NCBI RefSeq assembly: GCF_003945345.1
Contig: NZ_AP019308.1
Location: forward strand, 2,170,001-2,234,000
Source: Paenibacillus baekrokdamisoli
GTDB taxonomy: Bacteria > Bacillota > Bacilli > Paenibacillales > Paenibacillaceae
DNA length: 64,000 nucleotides
Direction of reading: 5' to 3'
Every line of letters begins with the position of its first letter. Positions within the stretch are counted from its first letter, which is position 1. Positions 15,917 through 25,533 of the stretch are shown here, piece by piece. The notes under the pieces were generated by a model, which saw only the letters and a list, made by a program, of their open reading frames with translations, ran no database searches and had not been told where the DNA came from. The translations under genes were made by a program, and so were the position numbers.

Positions 15917-18521
15917 CGCCTACCTGGTAGCTCTGGGCTCCAATCTCCAAGCCGTTCACAACTACCGCCGAATTGTTGTAATTAATAGTTAAAGTAATGC
16001 CATTATCAAAGGTTGTCTGTACGACACCTGGAGCTTCTTTACGATGCGAGACAATCATATGATTGCGAACCGTCTTTAACACCTTGTTAGCTTCGCTATA
16101 TAACTGAACGGCTTGATCAAACCAATTCTCATAGCTTAAGGCATATAAGTTGTTGAAGGCTGTATCCTTTACCTTTATGGCATCGCTGTAATACCATTGG
16201 TAGTAAATATTTGACCCTGTTTCAAGCGCCTTCAGCATGGATAATTGAGGATTTTGATTCTCATCCATATTGAAGGGGGCACCCGCCAAATCAAAGTATC
16301 CATGAAGTACAATTTGATAGAACGGAATGTCTTCGTCTGTAATATTCAGCTGGCTGCTCTTAGTCGGTGCATTAATGATACTAGCAGCATACGGCAAGCT
16401 GTAGACGTTACCTCCATTTACCATCAGTGAACCTGCCTGTTTCTTGAGCTTCTCAAACTCCGTTGTGATTATCTTCATTGCATCCTGACGAACGATCGTG
16501 TGATCAGGATCAAAGTCCGAGTTCACTTCGTTACCAAGATCTCTCATCGACAAGCCCTGCCCGCCAAGGTTTCCATAATCCGCGAGAAAGCCCTGTACCT
16601 GTGCCGATAGCTTGGATGGAGACAGGATATAGTGTGAGAACTTATCCAGGTCCTTGACATACATGACTGGATTATAGTTATAAACCTTCGCTTTACTGCG
16701 ATCAAGGAACGTTGCTGAGCCTGCTGCACCTTTATATTTCTCAAGAAAGGCGACATCCGGATAGAAACCAATTTTATTCTGCCGAGCATAGTCTGCCAAT
16801 TTCTCAAACCCACTCTTGCCGCCAAGCGCACCCGCTATCTGAATATCAGCTGGCGATGAATGGCGAATCCCATCATTAAACCAACCTACATAACGCAGAT
16901 CGATAGAATGAATATTAGCCTTTTTAAGCTTTTGCAGCAGCGATTGTGCTTCACTGAAGCTCGTTAACGATTCTGTCGATTCATAGGGAATGCCTAAGAA
17001 TGATTTGCTTTTACGAAATGCTCCTTCCAGCTCGAGCATGAAAGGTGAATCATCAGAAGCAGTTAGCGGCTTCAGCTGATATTTGTTCACTAAATAGGTT
17101 CTATATTTCTGTGCCATTCCTACATAATCGGACGAGCCACCCGATAGAAAAGCATATCGAAGCTGTAGATTTCCCGCGTACGTTTGACTCTGAAACATCG
17201 GTACGGAGCTGGTCTTCGTTCCTGAGGATAAGGTATAGAAATCCATAGCTACAACCTGGAATTTACTGCTGATCGAATTATAGGAATCATTACGACCACT
17301 CACATCGGCCGAGATACTTGCCATAGCGTCTCCATCCTCAATCATCCCAAGAAACGCGTGATCATTCTGCTTGAGTCCGAATACTGGCAGCCGGGTGATC
17401 GCATTGGATTGAATCTGCTCCTTTACATCATATGTCCCGTCACGCCCGTATACGGGAACCTGATAAGGCTCGGCATTCTGTTTGCCATTGTTCAGATGGA
17501 TTAAGGCTCCAGCTCCATCGGGTACAAACATATAGCCAGCTTGCTTCGTACCCGCAGCGCCAAAATACTTCAATATCTGAAGGGTAGCAATCGGGTAAGC
17601 GGGGTTGAATTTCACTTCTTTATTAGGCACAGAAACGACTAGATACTCACCATCAAGCGAATAATTTACGGGAATCGTAAATTCTGCGTTTGATCCTGTC
17701 GCGCCTTCTGCAGCCCCGTTCTCTTTGTTATCAAGTGCGGCATCCTCTGCGGTATATCCCGCCGCCTCTAGAGTTGCGGACAGCTCCTCTGCCACATAAT
17801 CCTGAAGCTTACGGACCTCATAGATTTGTTTCTGTTCATCAAAGCGGAATTTATAAGCGATATCTTCACTCTTGTCTTTATCCGCAATCTGATCGATAAT
17901 TTTCGTTTCAAATCTTTTCTTGCTAATGGCTTTAGGAATGTTGGCAAAGCTCTGCACATGATTACCGATTTGGTAAACGATCTTTACCCCGTTAGCTTGA
18001 GCCGTGATTTCAAATTGTTTCTTAGCCACGCTGTCATCGTAGCTGTTAAAGGCGTTGATCTGCCCCTTCTCGTTATAATAGGTAACTAGAACTTGAGCAG
18101 ATAACTCTGATTTGTAGAGAGGTGAAGCTTTGGTGTCCTCATTTCGCCCGGGCGGATTCGAGAACCAGATGTATCCGTTTCGAATCTCTTTTACAGCAAT
18201 TTCAGCTGTCTGACGGTTTACATACAGCTGGAGTGAATCATTCTTCGCCACCAGTTCCATGCCAGCAAAAGCTTGTATCTCTTCAGGCGTGTTGGATGAA
18301 ACTTCCGAGTCTTCCTGCTTCGCTAAAGTCATCTGCTGAACACTGATAGGTGATGCATTAGCCGCCTTAGCTTCACTTTGTTGCTGCACTTGCCCGCTGC
18401 TCAACTTCCCTTGCTCTCGGGCTGTTTCCTTGTTGCTATATCCAATTTCATTTACACCGAAAAATCCGCTTACCACAATAACCAAGGATAAAAGTCCAAC
18501 AACTATTTTCTTTCCCGTCAA
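15909..18521 (-). CDS. DUF5696 domain protein
   Basis: 870 aa with an N-terminal membrane anchor (KIVVGLLSLVIVVSGFFGV) and a long extracytoplasmic part. The last two thirds read like a DUF5696 domain and resemble a TIM-barrel glycoside hydrolase (DLRYVGWFNDGIRHSSPADI, GFYPDVAFLEKYKG, GNEVNSDFDPDHTIVRQDAM), after an N-terminal beta-sandwich. Catalytic residues are not established for this family. The start is TTG at 18521, because AAGGAG lies 8 nt before it; the in-frame GTG at 18530 sits on the RBS. It lies between the NHL/Yip1 gene and permease C in one operon and overlaps the latter. A surface-bound glycan-processing or glycan-handling role is inferred. Confidence 0.82.
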   Translation of the reverse strand: MTGKKIVVGLLSLVIVVSGFFGVNEIGYSNKETAREQGKLSSGQVQQQSEAKAANASPISVQQMTLAKQEDSEVSSNTPEEIQAFAGMELVAKNDSLQLYVNRQTAEIAVKEIRNGYIWFSNPPGRNEDTKASPLYKSELSAQVLVTYYNEKGQINAFNSYDDSVAKKQFEITAQANGVKIVYQIGNHVQSFANIPKAISKKRFETKIIDQIADKDKSEDIAYKFRFDEQKQIYEVRKLQDYVAEELSATLEAAGYTAEDAALDNKENGAAEGATGSNAEFTIPVNYSLDGEYLVVSVPNKEVKFNPAYPIATLQILKYFGAAGTKQAGYMFVPDGAGALIHLNNGKQNAEPYQVPVYGRDGTYDVKEQIQSNAITRLPVFGLKQNDHAFLGMIEDGDAMASISADVSGRNDSYNSISSKFQVVAMDFYTLSSGTKTSSVPMFQSQTYAGNLQLRYAFLSGGSSDYVGMAQKYRTYLVNKYQLKPLTASDDSPFMLELEGAFRKSKSFLGIPYESTESLTSFSEAQSLLQKLKKANIHSIDLRYVGWFNDGIRHSSPADIQIAGALGGKSGFEKLADYARQNKIGFYPDVAFLEKYKGAAGSATFLDRSKAKVYNYNPVMYVKDLDKFSHYILSPSKLSAQVQGFLADYGNLGGQGLSMRDLGNEVNSDFDPDHTIVRQDAMKIITTEFEKLKKQAGSLMVNGGNVYSLPYAASIINAPTKSSQLNITDEDIPFYQIVLHGYFDLAGAPFNMDENQNPQLSMLKALETGSNIYYQWYYSDAIKVKDTAFNNLYALSYENWFDQAVQLYSEANKVLKTVRNHMIVSHRKEAPGVVQTTFDNGITLTINYNNSAVVVNGLEIGAQSYQVGGE

Positions 18522-18544
18522 GGTGATCACTCCTTTCTTGCAGA

Positions 18545-20602
18545 CTACATTCGGAAAGAAATTTCTTTGTACACAGCAGCTATAAAGCTGCTCATCTGCT
18601 GAAGCATACTAAACAGTAAGACTCCCAAGAAAATAATAATTCCGCTCACAAGCAGCGTTAGCAGCATGGTAATGACCGTTTTGCTCGCTGAATATTGATG
18701 AACGGTCATCGTTCCAATAAACAATAACCAGACAAACCATAGAATAGCGAGGCCGTCGAGCAAATAATAGAAGGAGCTCTCATTAGCTGTAATGATATTG
18801 CTATACAGCGTTTGTGGAATATAAATAATAATTAATGGCATTAAAGCATAAGCAGTTGCCATTACAATCTCCTTGAATTTCCCCTCACCGTCCATTAAAG
18901 TCGTCAAAGACCAGTTCGCAACACACCATAACAAGAATGGCAGCACGATATAATTCAACTCATTCAAACTATTCAGCTCAGTAGGGTTATTCATATTGAT
19001 TACAAATCCGCTGTATTGCCTCTTAACGATGGCTGTAATAATGAATACAACCACAATGCTCAAGGCGACTTTTAATCTTCCCTTTTGTTCGAACTTCATT
19101 TCCCAGAACCCGTTGAAGGGATGGATCATCGTATAAAAGGGGTTCTTCGCGATTCCGAATTCCCGGTAATACTGCCCCTTCTCGGTTCTCCCGCTCAGCT
19201 TCATGACTGTTATTATTACTCCCAAGAGCAGTGCAACAGCCAGAATAATAGAGCCGAAATGATCCATCACGACCATTTTCCGATAACGTTTGAACGCTTC
19301 CGAGTAATATTCACGATTGTTCCCGCTCTTGAAATAGCTCATCGCTTCACGGTTCTCGCCCTTCTTCAGCAAGGATTTCCCTATACCGATGTAAGCGACC
19401 TCGAAGTTTCCATTCAGCTTCAGAACCTTTTCCCAAGCGGTTGTTGATTGATCTGTCTTACCGGTATACAGCGATATAACAGCTTGTCGAATTAGACTTC
19501 CATAGCTAGTCGGTTCAAAGATGGTTAATCGATTATTATCTTTATCGAGGACAAGAGCTCGATCATCCAGCATGCCAATCGCCGAAGGTGTTCGGAAATT
19601 CCCCTGCTGGCTGCCTAGCCCCCCGAATTCATAGAGCAGGTTACCGTCCTTGTCGTAAGTGAAAATACGCCCTCTCTTGGCATCCAGCGCACTGAACATG
19701 CCGCCTTTGTCGGAAGTGACATCGATAAAAATGGAACTTCCCGGTGAGCTGCTAGTTTCAAGTGTATGGATATCTCCTTTGGGAGGGAAATATCCTTTAC
19801 TACGCAAGATATCTACTCCAGATGGGTTAAGCCGCTTCAACGGCCGATCCGAATTCTCCTCCGATGTGGACGTATAAATGAAGCCATCTTTATCCAAAGC
19901 CAGATTATTGAATTCTAATGGAATGAATTGCTGCATCTGTTCACGCTGAACCTTGGTTGACATGCGTTTCCAGAACAGATCGATCGGATTAAACTTGACT
20001 CGGTTTGTTCCGATGAATCCGCTAAAGAGACCATCCGTGTCAAACTCCATAACCCCTTCATACGATCCGCGGCTAATGACATAAATCCGCTTGGCTTTAT
20101 CCACGACCACTTTAGTCGGGATATACTGAAACCCTTTGCGCAAAAGCGTTGATTGGGGCTCGCCTATCGTTCGGACGAATTGACCTTTGTCATCAAACTC
20201 AACTAAACGGCGTTTCTGTGTATCGGCTACATAGATATGACCGACCTCATCAGCAAACACACCCTCAGGCTGGCTAAGCTCATCTTGCTTCCCGTCGTTT
20301 GTGAATTTATTAATGACATTAATTACTTGTAATTGCTTGCTTAATATAATAATTCGGTTATTTCCCGTATCTGCTATATACACCTTATCATCGGGACCTA
20401 CGAACAAATCCTGTGGCAAATGGAGCGCGCCAATATTCCATTCCTTACCGTAATATACTTGATCCACGATATAAGGAGCAGGCGAAGGCACGGGATCACC
20501 CCAATAAGAATAGGTGTAGGTATCGCTTGCTGAGGCACTAACAGGAGCGGTTATACCGAGCAAGAGCGTAACGATAAATAATGCAGCGATAATTCTTGTC
20601 AT
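18545..20602 (-). CDS. NHL-repeat / TPR / Yip1 membrane protein
   Basis: 685 aa in three parts. A signal peptide (to about residue 27) is followed by an extracytoplasmic six-bladed beta-propeller of NHL repeats (FVGPDDKVYIADTGNNRIIIL and similar, to about residue 360). Then comes a short TPR-like helical stretch (NFEVAYIGIGKSLLKKGENREAMSYF). The C-terminal third has about six membrane helices and belongs to the Yip1 superfamily. Such a propeller-Yip1 fusion inside a sugar-import operon is unusual. The propeller probably binds glycan or protein outside the cell, and the Yip1 part anchors it; both are inference. It ends 24 bp before the DUF5696 start. Confidence 0.82.
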   Translation of the reverse strand: MTRIIAALFIVTLLLGITAPVSASASDTYTYSYWGDPVPSPAPYIVDQVYYGKEWNIGALHLPQDLFVGPDDKVYIADTGNNRIIILSKQLQVINVINKFTNDGKQDELSQPEGVFADEVGHIYVADTQKRRLVEFDDKGQFVRTIGEPQSTLLRKGFQYIPTKVVVDKAKRIYVISRGSYEGVMEFDTDGLFSGFIGTNRVKFNPIDLFWKRMSTKVQREQMQQFIPLEFNNLALDKDGFIYTSTSEENSDRPLKRLNPSGVDILRSKGYFPPKGDIHTLETSSSPGSSIFIDVTSDKGGMFSALDAKRGRIFTYDKDGNLLYEFGGLGSQQGNFRTPSAIGMLDDRALVLDKDNNRLTIFEPTSYGSLIRQAVISLYTGKTDQSTTAWEKVLKLNGNFEVAYIGIGKSLLKKGENREAMSYFKSGNNREYYSEAFKRYRKMVVMDHFGSIILAVALLLGVIITVMKLSGRTEKGQYYREFGIAKNPFYTMIHPFNGFWEMKFEQKGRLKVALSIVVVFIITAIVKRQYSGFVINMNNPTELNSLNELNYIVLPFLLWCVANWSLTTLMDGEGKFKEIVMATAYALMPLIIIYIPQTLYSNIITANESSFYYLLDGLAILWFVWLLFIGTMTVHQYSASKTVITMLLTLLVSGIIIFLGVLLFSMLQQMSSFIAAVYKEISFRM

Positions 20603-20617
20603 CTATAGCTCCCCCTG

Positions 20618-21490
20618 TTATTCCTTCAAGCCCGATGTAGACATCGTCTGAATAATGTTGCTCTGTGTAATGATAAATACCGTAATAGGCACGAGCATCA
20701 TTAACAGCGTAACCGCCGCTACCGGCCCTGTTCTAGCAAGTCCTCCACTAGCAATTTGCCCGAATACATAGTCAACTGTCTTCAGCTGCTCACTATAAAT
20801 ATACTTGTGACTCGTTACAGATCCATTGGTCCATAAGCTCTGCAAGGAGAAAATAATTAACGTCAACCAAGCAGGCTTTACAATTGGCATTACGATTCTC
20901 CAATAGATCTGATATTCATTGGCACCATCGATCTTTGCTGCTTCGAGCAAGGCATCCGGAATCTGCTCCATAAACTGCTTCATCAGATACAAGCCAAGCG
21001 TCATCCCAAAGGCCGGCAGCAGAATGGCCCAATAGGTATTGATTAAACCCAGCATCGATATAATCATGTAGTTCGGTACTTGGGTGACATAAGCCGTAAA
21101 CATCAACGACATGACAACGAGAGTGAAAAGAACCCTTTTCCCCGGAAACTTAAGCTTAGCTAGCGGATAAGCCGCAGCCGATGCTAGAATGACATGTCCT
21201 ACCGTACCCACAATAGCAATGAAGAACGTATTAAACACATATCTGGAGAATGGCACCCAGGAATCACTGAAGATACCGAGCAGATCCTTAAAGTTCTTCA
21301 AGCTTGGATTGCGTACGAGCAGCTTGGGAGGGAACGTGAAAATCTCGTCGATTGGTTTGAATGCGTTACTGATCGTAAAAACAAGGGGCAGCGCCATGAA
21401 GCAGGATACACCTGCAAGCAGCAGCATGAGCAGGATATCTACGGACCAAGACCGATTCAACCTTCGTGGTAATTTGATCGGAATTCTCAT
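20618..21490 (-). CDS. carbohydrate ABC transporter permease B (MalG type)
   Basis: 290 aa, six membrane helices, EAA loop ALLEAAKIDGANEYQIYWRIVMP. It follows permease A after only 5 bp and pairs with it. Next gene downstream is the NHL/Yip1 protein (15 bp). Confidence 0.92.
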   Translation of the reverse strand: MRIPIKLPRRLNRSWSVDILLMLLLAGVSCFMALPLVFTISNAFKPIDEIFTFPPKLLVRNPSLKNFKDLLGIFSDSWVPFSRYVFNTFFIAIVGTVGHVILASAAAYPLAKLKFPGKRVLFTLVVMSLMFTAYVTQVPNYMIISMLGLINTYWAILLPAFGMTLGLYLMKQFMEQIPDALLEAAKIDGANEYQIYWRIVMPIVKPAWLTLIIFSLQSLWTNGSVTSHKYIYSEQLKTVDYVFGQIASGGLARTGPVAAVTLLMMLVPITVFIITQSNIIQTMSTSGLKE

Positions 21491-21495
21491 TTTCT

Positions 21496-22476
21496 CTATT
21501 CACCCACTTTATGAAGCAGCTTCTGTGTTAAAAGATTCGCTCCGAGCATAATCGCGAATAATACGGTTGCGATTGCCGACGCATATCCCATTTCAAATCG
21601 AATCGTTCCGTAATCTACCAAATGAGTGACGATCGTATGCGCCGCATAATCCACACTCGGGAACCCAATCATGTAAATTGAGATCTCAGCCACGGAGAAG
21701 GCCATCGAAATTTGAATGACAGCCCCGAACATTAATTGCGGCCTCATTGCCGGCAGCGTGATAAACCACAGCTCCTGCCAACGATTACGAATCCCATCAA
21801 TGCTGCCCGCTTCGTATAAAGTACGATCTACGTTCTGCAGACCAGCAATAAAGGCAAGAAATGCCGTGCCCAAGCTAAGCCATAATTGAACAAGAATAAG
21901 AATGCCGAGCACATAGCGGGGATCCTGCAGCCATTGAATAGGCTCCATGATGAATCCCCATTTCATAAGGAAGGAATTCGCATAACCATAAGAATCACTT
22001 GCGAATAGCAGCTGCCATATCAAATAGGTATTACCCGCAATGGAAGGCGCGTACAGGATAAGTGTCAGGAAGGCTCTTAGCTTTGGCCTTAATTCATTGA
22101 TCAGCCATGCAAATAAGAAGCAGGCCATATAGCTGACTGGACCTGTGATAGCTGCGAAAAGAAACGTGTTTTTTATCGCGATTAAGAAGATATCATCCTG
22201 CACGAATAATCTCGCATAGTTCTGCCAGCCAATCCAATCCGGCTTCTCAAGCATGTTGAAATTGGTGAAGCTAAGCAGAAGAGATAAGAGTACAGGAATG
22301 ATCGTAAAGGTGCCGAAAATTAGAAAATAAGGCGCCAATAATACATAAGCGTGTTTATTCTTTCTTGCTTCAATAAAAGTTCGCGTCAATTTGAGCCAAA
22401 GTGACCGACGAGGAGCTCTGCCGTCCTTTACTTCTCCTCTCCTTATCACGGGGCGCTCTACTATTTGTTGATTCAT
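21496..22476 (-). CDS. carbohydrate ABC transporter permease A (MalF type)
   Basis: 326 aa with a cytoplasmic N-terminal tail of about 40 residues and six membrane helices. The EAA loop TLYEAGSIDGIRNRWQELWFITLP is present. GAGGGG precedes the ATG. It starts 10 bp after the large binding protein and forms the first permease pair. Confidence 0.92.
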   Translation of the reverse strand: MNQQIVERPVIRRGEVKDGRAPRRSLWLKLTRTFIEARKNKHAYVLLAPYFLIFGTFTIIPVLLSLLLSFTNFNMLEKPDWIGWQNYARLFVQDDIFLIAIKNTFLFAAITGPVSYMACFLFAWLINELRPKLRAFLTLILYAPSIAGNTYLIWQLLFASDSYGYANSFLMKWGFIMEPIQWLQDPRYVLGILILVQLWLSLGTAFLAFIAGLQNVDRTLYEAGSIDGIRNRWQELWFITLPAMRPQLMFGAVIQISMAFSVAEISIYMIGFPSVDYAAHTIVTHLVDYGTIRFEMGYASAIATVLFAIMLGANLLTQKLLHKVGE

Positions 22477-22486
22477 TGTAAGCCCC

Positions 22487-25438
22487 TCATTTCTTGTCAG
22501 GAATGTGGAATTCCTTCCGTTTCAAAGTGATTTCCTCGTTCATGATTCGGACGTAATTATCGACTGTTTCTCGCGGATCATCCCCTTGAACAACAATCCT
22601 GCGGAAAGCATTGTCAATATTACGACCAGTCAGATATCCACCAGGCACTTCCGGAATACCCTGTACCCAGCGTAATTGCTCCTTCAGCTTCTGATAGTCC
22701 TTCGTCGGCCATGGCAAAGCCGCTAGCGCTTGCAAATTAGCAGTCGGATACCTCGCTGAAGCTCCCATACGAATTTCCATCTGACGACCATAAGCAATCT
22801 GCGTATCTGTACCTGTCCACCATTTCAAGAACGCCCATGCAGCTTCCTTATTCTTCGTATGCTCGAACATAACGGAAGCAGATCCCCCGCTGCCCACCTC
22901 TCGGTGAAGCGTTCCATCCTCTCCAACCGTTCCCGGAACAGGGGCGAAGCTCCATAACCCTTTGATCTCAGGAGCAAACACACTTAGCTTGTTATACATG
23001 GTGTAATCAGTAATTCCAATTGGCATTTCGCCCGTACGGAAACGGTTCGCAAAGTCTGCCGCAATCGGGATCTTATAATTCACATAAAAGTCCGTCCACT
23101 GCTTGAATTGTCCGATAGCCGTCTCCGAGTCCAAATCACTTGCTTTTCCGCCATCCTTGTAGAACTGTCCCCCATGCTGGAATAGGAACATTGCTAAAGC
23201 CGGATTTGGCGGTAGCGTAATGATATTAGTATTGACTAAGTCATTACCAAGTGAATCGAGTGGCTTCTGCGGTAGACCGAACTGGAGGTTATGCTTCTGC
23301 AATATAGGCAGCATCTCATACACGTCGTTCCATGTTTGTGGAACCTTCAAATGCAGCTCATTCTCCAGAATATCTTTTCGATAAAATAAAACAGGGAAAG
23401 TCTGCTGCTCAGGCAGGGCATAGTAGCCGCCTTTATACGCATATGGAACCATAGCGCTTGGGCTGAATTGCTTCTCTATCTCACTGAAACCTTCAAACGC
23501 CGATAAATCTACAAGTGCGCTGCGGCTTGCATAGTTGACCGGCAAATCGTTCCCGACCTGAAGGGCGATATCCGGGCCCTTCCCGGCTACTGTCGACGGA
23601 AGTAATACATCACCGCTAACCAGCTTTAGATTGACATGAATGCCTGTTTTTTCAGTAAAACTATCATCCACTAATCGCTTAATGACCTGTGCCTGATCGC
23701 GCGCTGAAGTCACCCATACGGAAACGCTTTGACCTCCTGCTTGCACCCCGGAGAAATCATCGTAATTCTCATAGAAGGATGCGGCGAATGACTTCGCACC
23801 AGTGACGAGCTTGGTCCAACTGCTCGCTTCCGGCTTTGGAAGCTTAGCTTTCGGTGAGCTTACCACTAGATAATCCAAGGCAAGCGGCTGCTCGTTGATG
23901 GACAACATCCACGATCCTAATGCGCCTACATTTGTTTTGAACGTATCGATTCGAGACGGCACCGATTCCGGGTTATCAGCCATATTATTTAATTGATAAA
24001 TGATCGTCCGAATAATAGCCGTTCGCTCATCGCTAGTTCCAGAGGGTCCTTCCATTCGCTCAGCAATGAGCTCCAGCTGCTTGCTTTGCTCACGGAAAAC
24101 TTCGGTCATAGTCGGAATTCGCTGCTCGAGGTTATAATCGCGGAACGTATCTGGAACCGTACCTGTATAGCTAATGATTTCGCGGTACATGGCATTCAAA
24201 GCAAGGATACTCGATTGAACGGATCTGAGAATCGGTGCCAGCTCGCCCAGCGTAACCTCCATACGAATCCGGTGTTTCCCTTTGGCAAGATGAAATAAAT
24301 ACGGTTCTCCTTCACTCTGCCCAATGACGTTCATTTGCCACGAGGTGCCGTAAGGGAATGGAACGTATTGAAGCTCCTTGAATGGCAGCTTGCCATCTAT
24401 ATACATCGTTCTGAGAACGGACATGCCGCTCATATAATTTTGCCGATTCTTAAAGGCCATTTGATACAAGCCCTCTTGTGGAACATCGATCTCCCACTCT
24501 ATCCACTGACCTGGCAATCTCCAGCCCCAGCCACCCATCGCATTATTGCGCAGCTTGGATACATGAAAAGGCTCTACAGCTGGACTAGCATGATCATTAT
24601 AAGGAAGAAGATTCGGTGAGGATTTGTATAAGGCTTGTTCTGCCTGCAGCTTTATTAATACCCCTTGGACCGGTTCATAGCCGTTCTTCGTATATGTACT
24701 CGCAACTTCTTTATAAGAAGGCGTTGTGTCCGGTGGTGACAGCTTCAGCTGATCGATAACAAGCGGTTCTTTAACCGAAGTTAACGATAAGGAGTGTTTT
24801 CCTTTCGACAAATAAAATAAAAAAGGCTCTTCATAAAAGCCCGTACTATCCTTCATTTGCGTTTGCTGCCACATAGGCACTTCAACTTGGTTGGGCACCA
24901 AATCATTGCCACGGTCATCGCGGTCAAAGGTTTGTTTCTCATTCTTCCATATCCGGTTGAAGGTCAAGCTGATCGCTTCATTGAATGGCAGGGCTCCGTC
25001 TATTCTCAATTCTCTTTCGATATCGGATTGTTTTCCTGGTTCACTGTAAAATTTCATGGATAGGTTGTAGAGTCCATCCTGCATGGCATCAAATGTCCAA
25101 GTGATTTCTCCCGTGTCTTGCGTTAAAATTGATTTTCCATGCTCTCCTTTGTAGTTCTCAAGCACGGAAACCTTCATCCCCTGCACCTTGCTGTAATTCT
25201 CACCTTCGATAATGATGGGCTGCCCATCCATAGGAGCATTCTTATGTTTGGATACGTATTCGTCATATCCGCCTTCCTTGAAGGAACCAGCAATAGGCAC
25301 AAGCTCAGGAAGCTTCCCGGATTGATTATTTAATGCCTTTACTGTATGGGATGTCCAATTCGGTTCAAGTAAGTAAACGGATATAACGGTGGACACGATA
25401 AGCAGCACAGAAGTTACTTTAACAAGTCGTCGCCGCAT
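22487..25438 (-). CDS. large extracellular solute-binding protein with N-terminal CBM-like domains
   Basis: 983 aa, about twice the length of a normal sugar-binding protein. An uncleaved or cleaved N-terminal helix (LVKVTSVLLIVSTVISVYLL) lacks a lipobox. Two beta-sandwich segments of carbohydrate-module type follow (IIIEGENYSKVQG...ITWTFDAMQDGLYNLSMKFYS, and QWIEWEIDVPQEGLYQMAFKNRQN), then a helical linker and a family 1 binding-protein domain (about 550-940: VWVTSARDQAQVIKRLVDDSFTEKTGI...FKQWTDFY). Start ATG at 25438 has AGGAGGGAG 6 nt upstream. It may capture polysaccharide ends at the surface through the modules while the C-terminal domain delivers to the permeases. Confidence 0.87.
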   Translation of the reverse strand: MRRRLVKVTSVLLIVSTVISVYLLEPNWTSHTVKALNNQSGKLPELVPIAGSFKEGGYDEYVSKHKNAPMDGQPIIIEGENYSKVQGMKVSVLENYKGEHGKSILTQDTGEITWTFDAMQDGLYNLSMKFYSEPGKQSDIERELRIDGALPFNEAISLTFNRIWKNEKQTFDRDDRGNDLVPNQVEVPMWQQTQMKDSTGFYEEPFLFYLSKGKHSLSLTSVKEPLVIDQLKLSPPDTTPSYKEVASTYTKNGYEPVQGVLIKLQAEQALYKSSPNLLPYNDHASPAVEPFHVSKLRNNAMGGWGWRLPGQWIEWEIDVPQEGLYQMAFKNRQNYMSGMSVLRTMYIDGKLPFKELQYVPFPYGTSWQMNVIGQSEGEPYLFHLAKGKHRIRMEVTLGELAPILRSVQSSILALNAMYREIISYTGTVPDTFRDYNLEQRIPTMTEVFREQSKQLELIAERMEGPSGTSDERTAIIRTIIYQLNNMADNPESVPSRIDTFKTNVGALGSWMLSINEQPLALDYLVVSSPKAKLPKPEASSWTKLVTGAKSFAASFYENYDDFSGVQAGGQSVSVWVTSARDQAQVIKRLVDDSFTEKTGIHVNLKLVSGDVLLPSTVAGKGPDIALQVGNDLPVNYASRSALVDLSAFEGFSEIEKQFSPSAMVPYAYKGGYYALPEQQTFPVLFYRKDILENELHLKVPQTWNDVYEMLPILQKHNLQFGLPQKPLDSLGNDLVNTNIITLPPNPALAMFLFQHGGQFYKDGGKASDLDSETAIGQFKQWTDFYVNYKIPIAADFANRFRTGEMPIGITDYTMYNKLSVFAPEIKGLWSFAPVPGTVGEDGTLHREVGSGGSASVMFEHTKNKEAAWAFLKWWTGTDTQIAYGRQMEIRMGASARYPTANLQALAALPWPTKDYQKLKEQLRWVQGIPEVPGGYLTGRNIDNAFRRIVVQGDDPRETVDNYVRIMNEEITLKRKEFHIPDKK

Positions 25439-25533
25439 TGGTTTCTCCCTCCTGTAAAACAATCCCCCTAGTCCGTTAGTTAACGATACGATTCGATTGA
25501 TGACTAGGGGGATTTAATAAGAGTGACTTCGTA

